From contig CAKKRA010000366.1 in assembly GCA_919902475.1 (NCBI GenBank), positions 1 to 7,238 on the forward strand: DNA of 7,238 bases, read 5' to 3'. The notes beneath the pieces are model-generated. The model did not search any database. It was not told the origin of the DNA and saw only the letters and a list, made by a program, of their open reading frames with translations. Within the stretch, counting starts at the first letter, position 1; each line of letters opens with the position of its first letter. Shown here piece by piece: positions 6,091 to 7,238 of this stretch. Origin of the DNA: Nitrospiria bacterium. GTDB lineage: Bacteria; Nitrospirota; CAKKRA01; 9FT-COMBO-42-15. A program made the position numbers and the translations under genes.

Positions 6091-6447
6091 TTATAATTCC
6101 TCTCTAACCTTTTTAATTGCATCTTTAAGCTTCATGATGCCCTTTCCAAGATTTGACTCAGGCTGCATAAAGAGCAGCAAAAAATAGCCTTCAGCAACAG
6201 GGGAAAGGATTAAGACAGCTTCGTCAAGAAAAATTACAATCTCTCTTATCCCGCCGAGCTCAAGCCTGTCCGAGGTTTCCTGAATATTTTTTATTATAAT
6301 GCTCTTATAGGCGCCTAACAGCTTCATATCATACTCAGGTATTCTTGAATAGTGGTCTACTGCCTCGCCGTCAGCATCAACAAAGATGATGCCTATAGCG
6401 CCTTCAACATCCTTTATTAATGGCTGCAATATCGCTTGAAAAGACAT
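6091..6447 (-). CDS. Roadblock/LC7 domain protein (MglB-like)
   Basis: A 118-residue single-domain protein of the Roadblock/LC7 superfamily. Seen: an N-terminal helix (SFQAILQPLIKDVEG, about 2-16), the strand and turn 'AIGIIFVDADGEAVDHY' (17-33), a long central helix (about 38-60), then strands 'IREIVIFLDEAVLILSPV' and 'GYFLLLFMQPES', and a C-terminal basic helix. The 'DxDGEAVD' turn is typical of the MglB-like branch. Roadblock proteins dimerise and bind or activate small Ras-like GTPases; MglB is the GAP of the polarity GTPase MglA. No MglA-like gene is present here, so partner and role are unknown. ATG 6447 follows the DGK-PAP2 stop by 3 bp with only a weak GGA ribosome site, and ftsY starts 1 bp after its stop, suggesting translational coupling throughout. 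Confidence 0.87.
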   Translation of the reverse strand: MSFQAILQPLIKDVEGAIGIIFVDADGEAVDHYSRIPEYDMKLLGAYKSIIIKNIQETSDRLELGGIREIVIFLDEAVLILSPVAEGYFLLLFMQPESNLGKGIMKLKDAIKKVREEL

Positions 6448-6450
6448 AAT

Positions 6451-7149
6451 TTATCCAAATAACTGAAACAAAAACAGTGTAATCAATGCGCCAAAAAATG
6501 CGCCGAGGATTACCTCAAATACTGTATGCGCGCCCAATGCAATACGGCTGTGGCTTATTACCCCTGCAAGGATAAATATCAGTATTGCAATTAGGGCGTT
6601 TCGTGTAATAAGTGTAACAGCGATCCAGATGGCAAATGCAACTGCTGCGTGACCGCTTGGCATACCGCCGTATAACGGCCTCCCTTTCTTTGAGTAGGCC
6701 TTACTCATTATCACAGCTATTATAACAACCACCAGCGCAATAAAGGTGATATGCTCAGGGCTGTTTTTAGCAAATTCTATTCCCTTTGTAAAGGGCTCTT
6801 TTATGTGAGGATAAAGGACTAAGTAGCCTGTTACAACAGCGCCGATAGATGCAATCAGCACTGCGCCTGCTGCAGTGTCTTTTGCAATCTTAGCAAGCTT
6901 GCTATAGGAGGGTGATAAAAGGTCTACTGTAGCTTCAATAGCAGTATTTATCATCTCTGCAAAGAGGACAAAAAGGATAGCAAAGGCGAGGATGAGAAAC
7001 TCCAGTTTTGTGATATTAAGAAATAGGCTGAAGATTAAGATAGCAGCAGCAACCCAAAAGTGATAGCGCATGTGCCTCTGGGTCTTAGCTGCATACAGTA
7101 TTCCTTCAATTGCAAGATTAATGCTTTCAAACCAGTTTTTGGGTTTCAT
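6451..7149 (-). CDS. Diacylglycerol/undecaprenol kinase fused to PAP2 lipid phosphatase
   Basis: A 232-residue integral membrane protein with two enzymatic modules. Residues 1 to about 112 are DgkA-type kinase: 'EMINTAIEATVDLLSP' (65-80, with E65 and E72 in the places of E. coli DgkA E69 and E76) and 'AKDTAAGAVLIASIGAVVTG' (89-108). Residues about 130-232 are a PAP2 phosphatase: motif 1 K150-x6-R157-P158, motif 2 PSGH (164-167, H167 general acid), motif 3 S201-R202-x5-H208 (nucleophile). The usual Asp four residues after that His is E212. The hydrophobic stretches suggest about six helices (near 30-47, 48-64, 92-112, 132-148, 168-196, 210-231). Known activities: DgkA relatives phosphorylate diacylglycerol or undecaprenol, and PAP2 enzymes dephosphorylate lipid phosphates such as undecaprenyl diphosphate. 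Joint supply of undecaprenyl phosphate is an attractive inference. ATG 7149 has a poor ribosome site. First gene of the visible operon. Confidence 0.92.
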   Translation of the reverse strand: MKPKNWFESINLAIEGILYAAKTQRHMRYHFWVAAAILIFSLFLNITKLEFLILAFAILFVLFAEMINTAIEATVDLLSPSYSKLAKIAKDTAAGAVLIASIGAVVTGYLVLYPHIKEPFTKGIEFAKNSPEHITFIALVVVIIAVIMSKAYSKKGRPLYGGMPSGHAAVAFAIWIAVTLITRNALIAILIFILAGVISHSRIALGAHTVFEVILGAFFGALITLFLFQLFG

Positions 7150-7213
7150 CTACTTTTAATTCCATCAATCTTTCAAAAGGGCTGCTGGTTATCTATATTC
7201 ACCCTCCCCTTAG

Positions 7214-7236
7214 TCCCCTCCCATCAAGGGAGGGGA
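7214..7236. repeat. GC-rich palindrome at the right edge, likely part of a dispersed repeat
   Basis: TCCCCTCCC (7214-7222) and GGGAGGGGA (7228-7236) form a perfect 9-bp stem around ATCAA. The flank CACCCTCCCC (7200-7209) is strikingly pyrimidine-rich as well. From memory, 'CTCCCTTGATGGGAGGGG' followed by a 'TAGGGG..GGGTGA' tail is a common intergenic repeat in several bacterial phyla; this copy reads that way on the minus strand and may continue beyond the window. It sits upstream of the DGK-PAP2 gene, with no T-run to mark a terminator. The remaining 64 bp (7150-7213) show no gene or clear promoter. Confidence 0.55.
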
Positions 7237-7238
7237 GA

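Noticed and set aside
7150..7238. End of another minus-strand gene upstream of the DGK-PAP2 gene
   Set aside because: The frame ending in TAG next to the ATG is interrupted by TAA within a few codons, and the region is dominated by a palindrome, so no coding claim is supported.

Overview
This window looks like a piece of the chromosome of an uncultured-type, AT-leaning Gram-negative bacterium. The protein styles point to a Nitrospirota or deltaproteobacterial-grade lineage: a LeuB with an 'IQGGMGIAAGGNINP' segment, a DUF4321 membrane protein, an MglB-like Roadblock protein beside ftsY, and a PocR-GAF-GAF-GGDEF sensor behind a sigma-54-type promoter. That assignment is inference from sequence style only. 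Nearly everything here is core chromosome; I see no phage, transposase, CRISPR array, tRNA or rRNA.

Layout, left to right. (1) The last 142 codons of a LeuB-type dehydrogenase (+) run into a long imperfect palindrome with a cUUCGg loop that swallows the stop codon. (2) A small two-helix DUF4321 protein (+) converges on uvrB (-); the two are separated by a perfect 9-bp GC-rich hairpin. (3) uvrB (-, GTG start) is divergent from a 703-residue diguanylate cyclase (+) across a 232-bp regulatory region. That region holds a near-consensus sigma-54 promoter, an overlapping perfect -10 box for sigma-70, two inverted repeats and a leader hairpin. (4) The cyclase gene overlaps tail-to-tail by 8 bp with ftsY (-). 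(5) ftsY is last in a tightly packed minus-strand operon: DGK-PAP2 fusion membrane enzyme -> Roadblock/LC7 protein -> ftsY, with junctions of 3 bp and 1 bp. (6) The right edge holds another GC-rich palindrome, cut near the window end.

How the genes fit together: uvrB (excision repair), leuB (leucine synthesis) and ftsY (SRP receptor) are housekeeping. The DGK-PAP2 protein probably supplies lipid phosphate (undecaprenyl phosphate or phosphatidate) at the inner membrane. The Roadblock protein is a possible partner of a small GTPase not present here. The regulatory interest lies in the diguanylate cyclase, a soluble sensor with a cysteine-rich PocR domain, two GAF domains and an intact GGEEF active site and I-site, apparently controlled by an activator-dependent promoter. 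I do not see a clearly new multi-gene system. The best leads are the cyclase's promoter architecture, the lipid kinase/phosphatase fusion, and three different short palindromes parked at gene ends.
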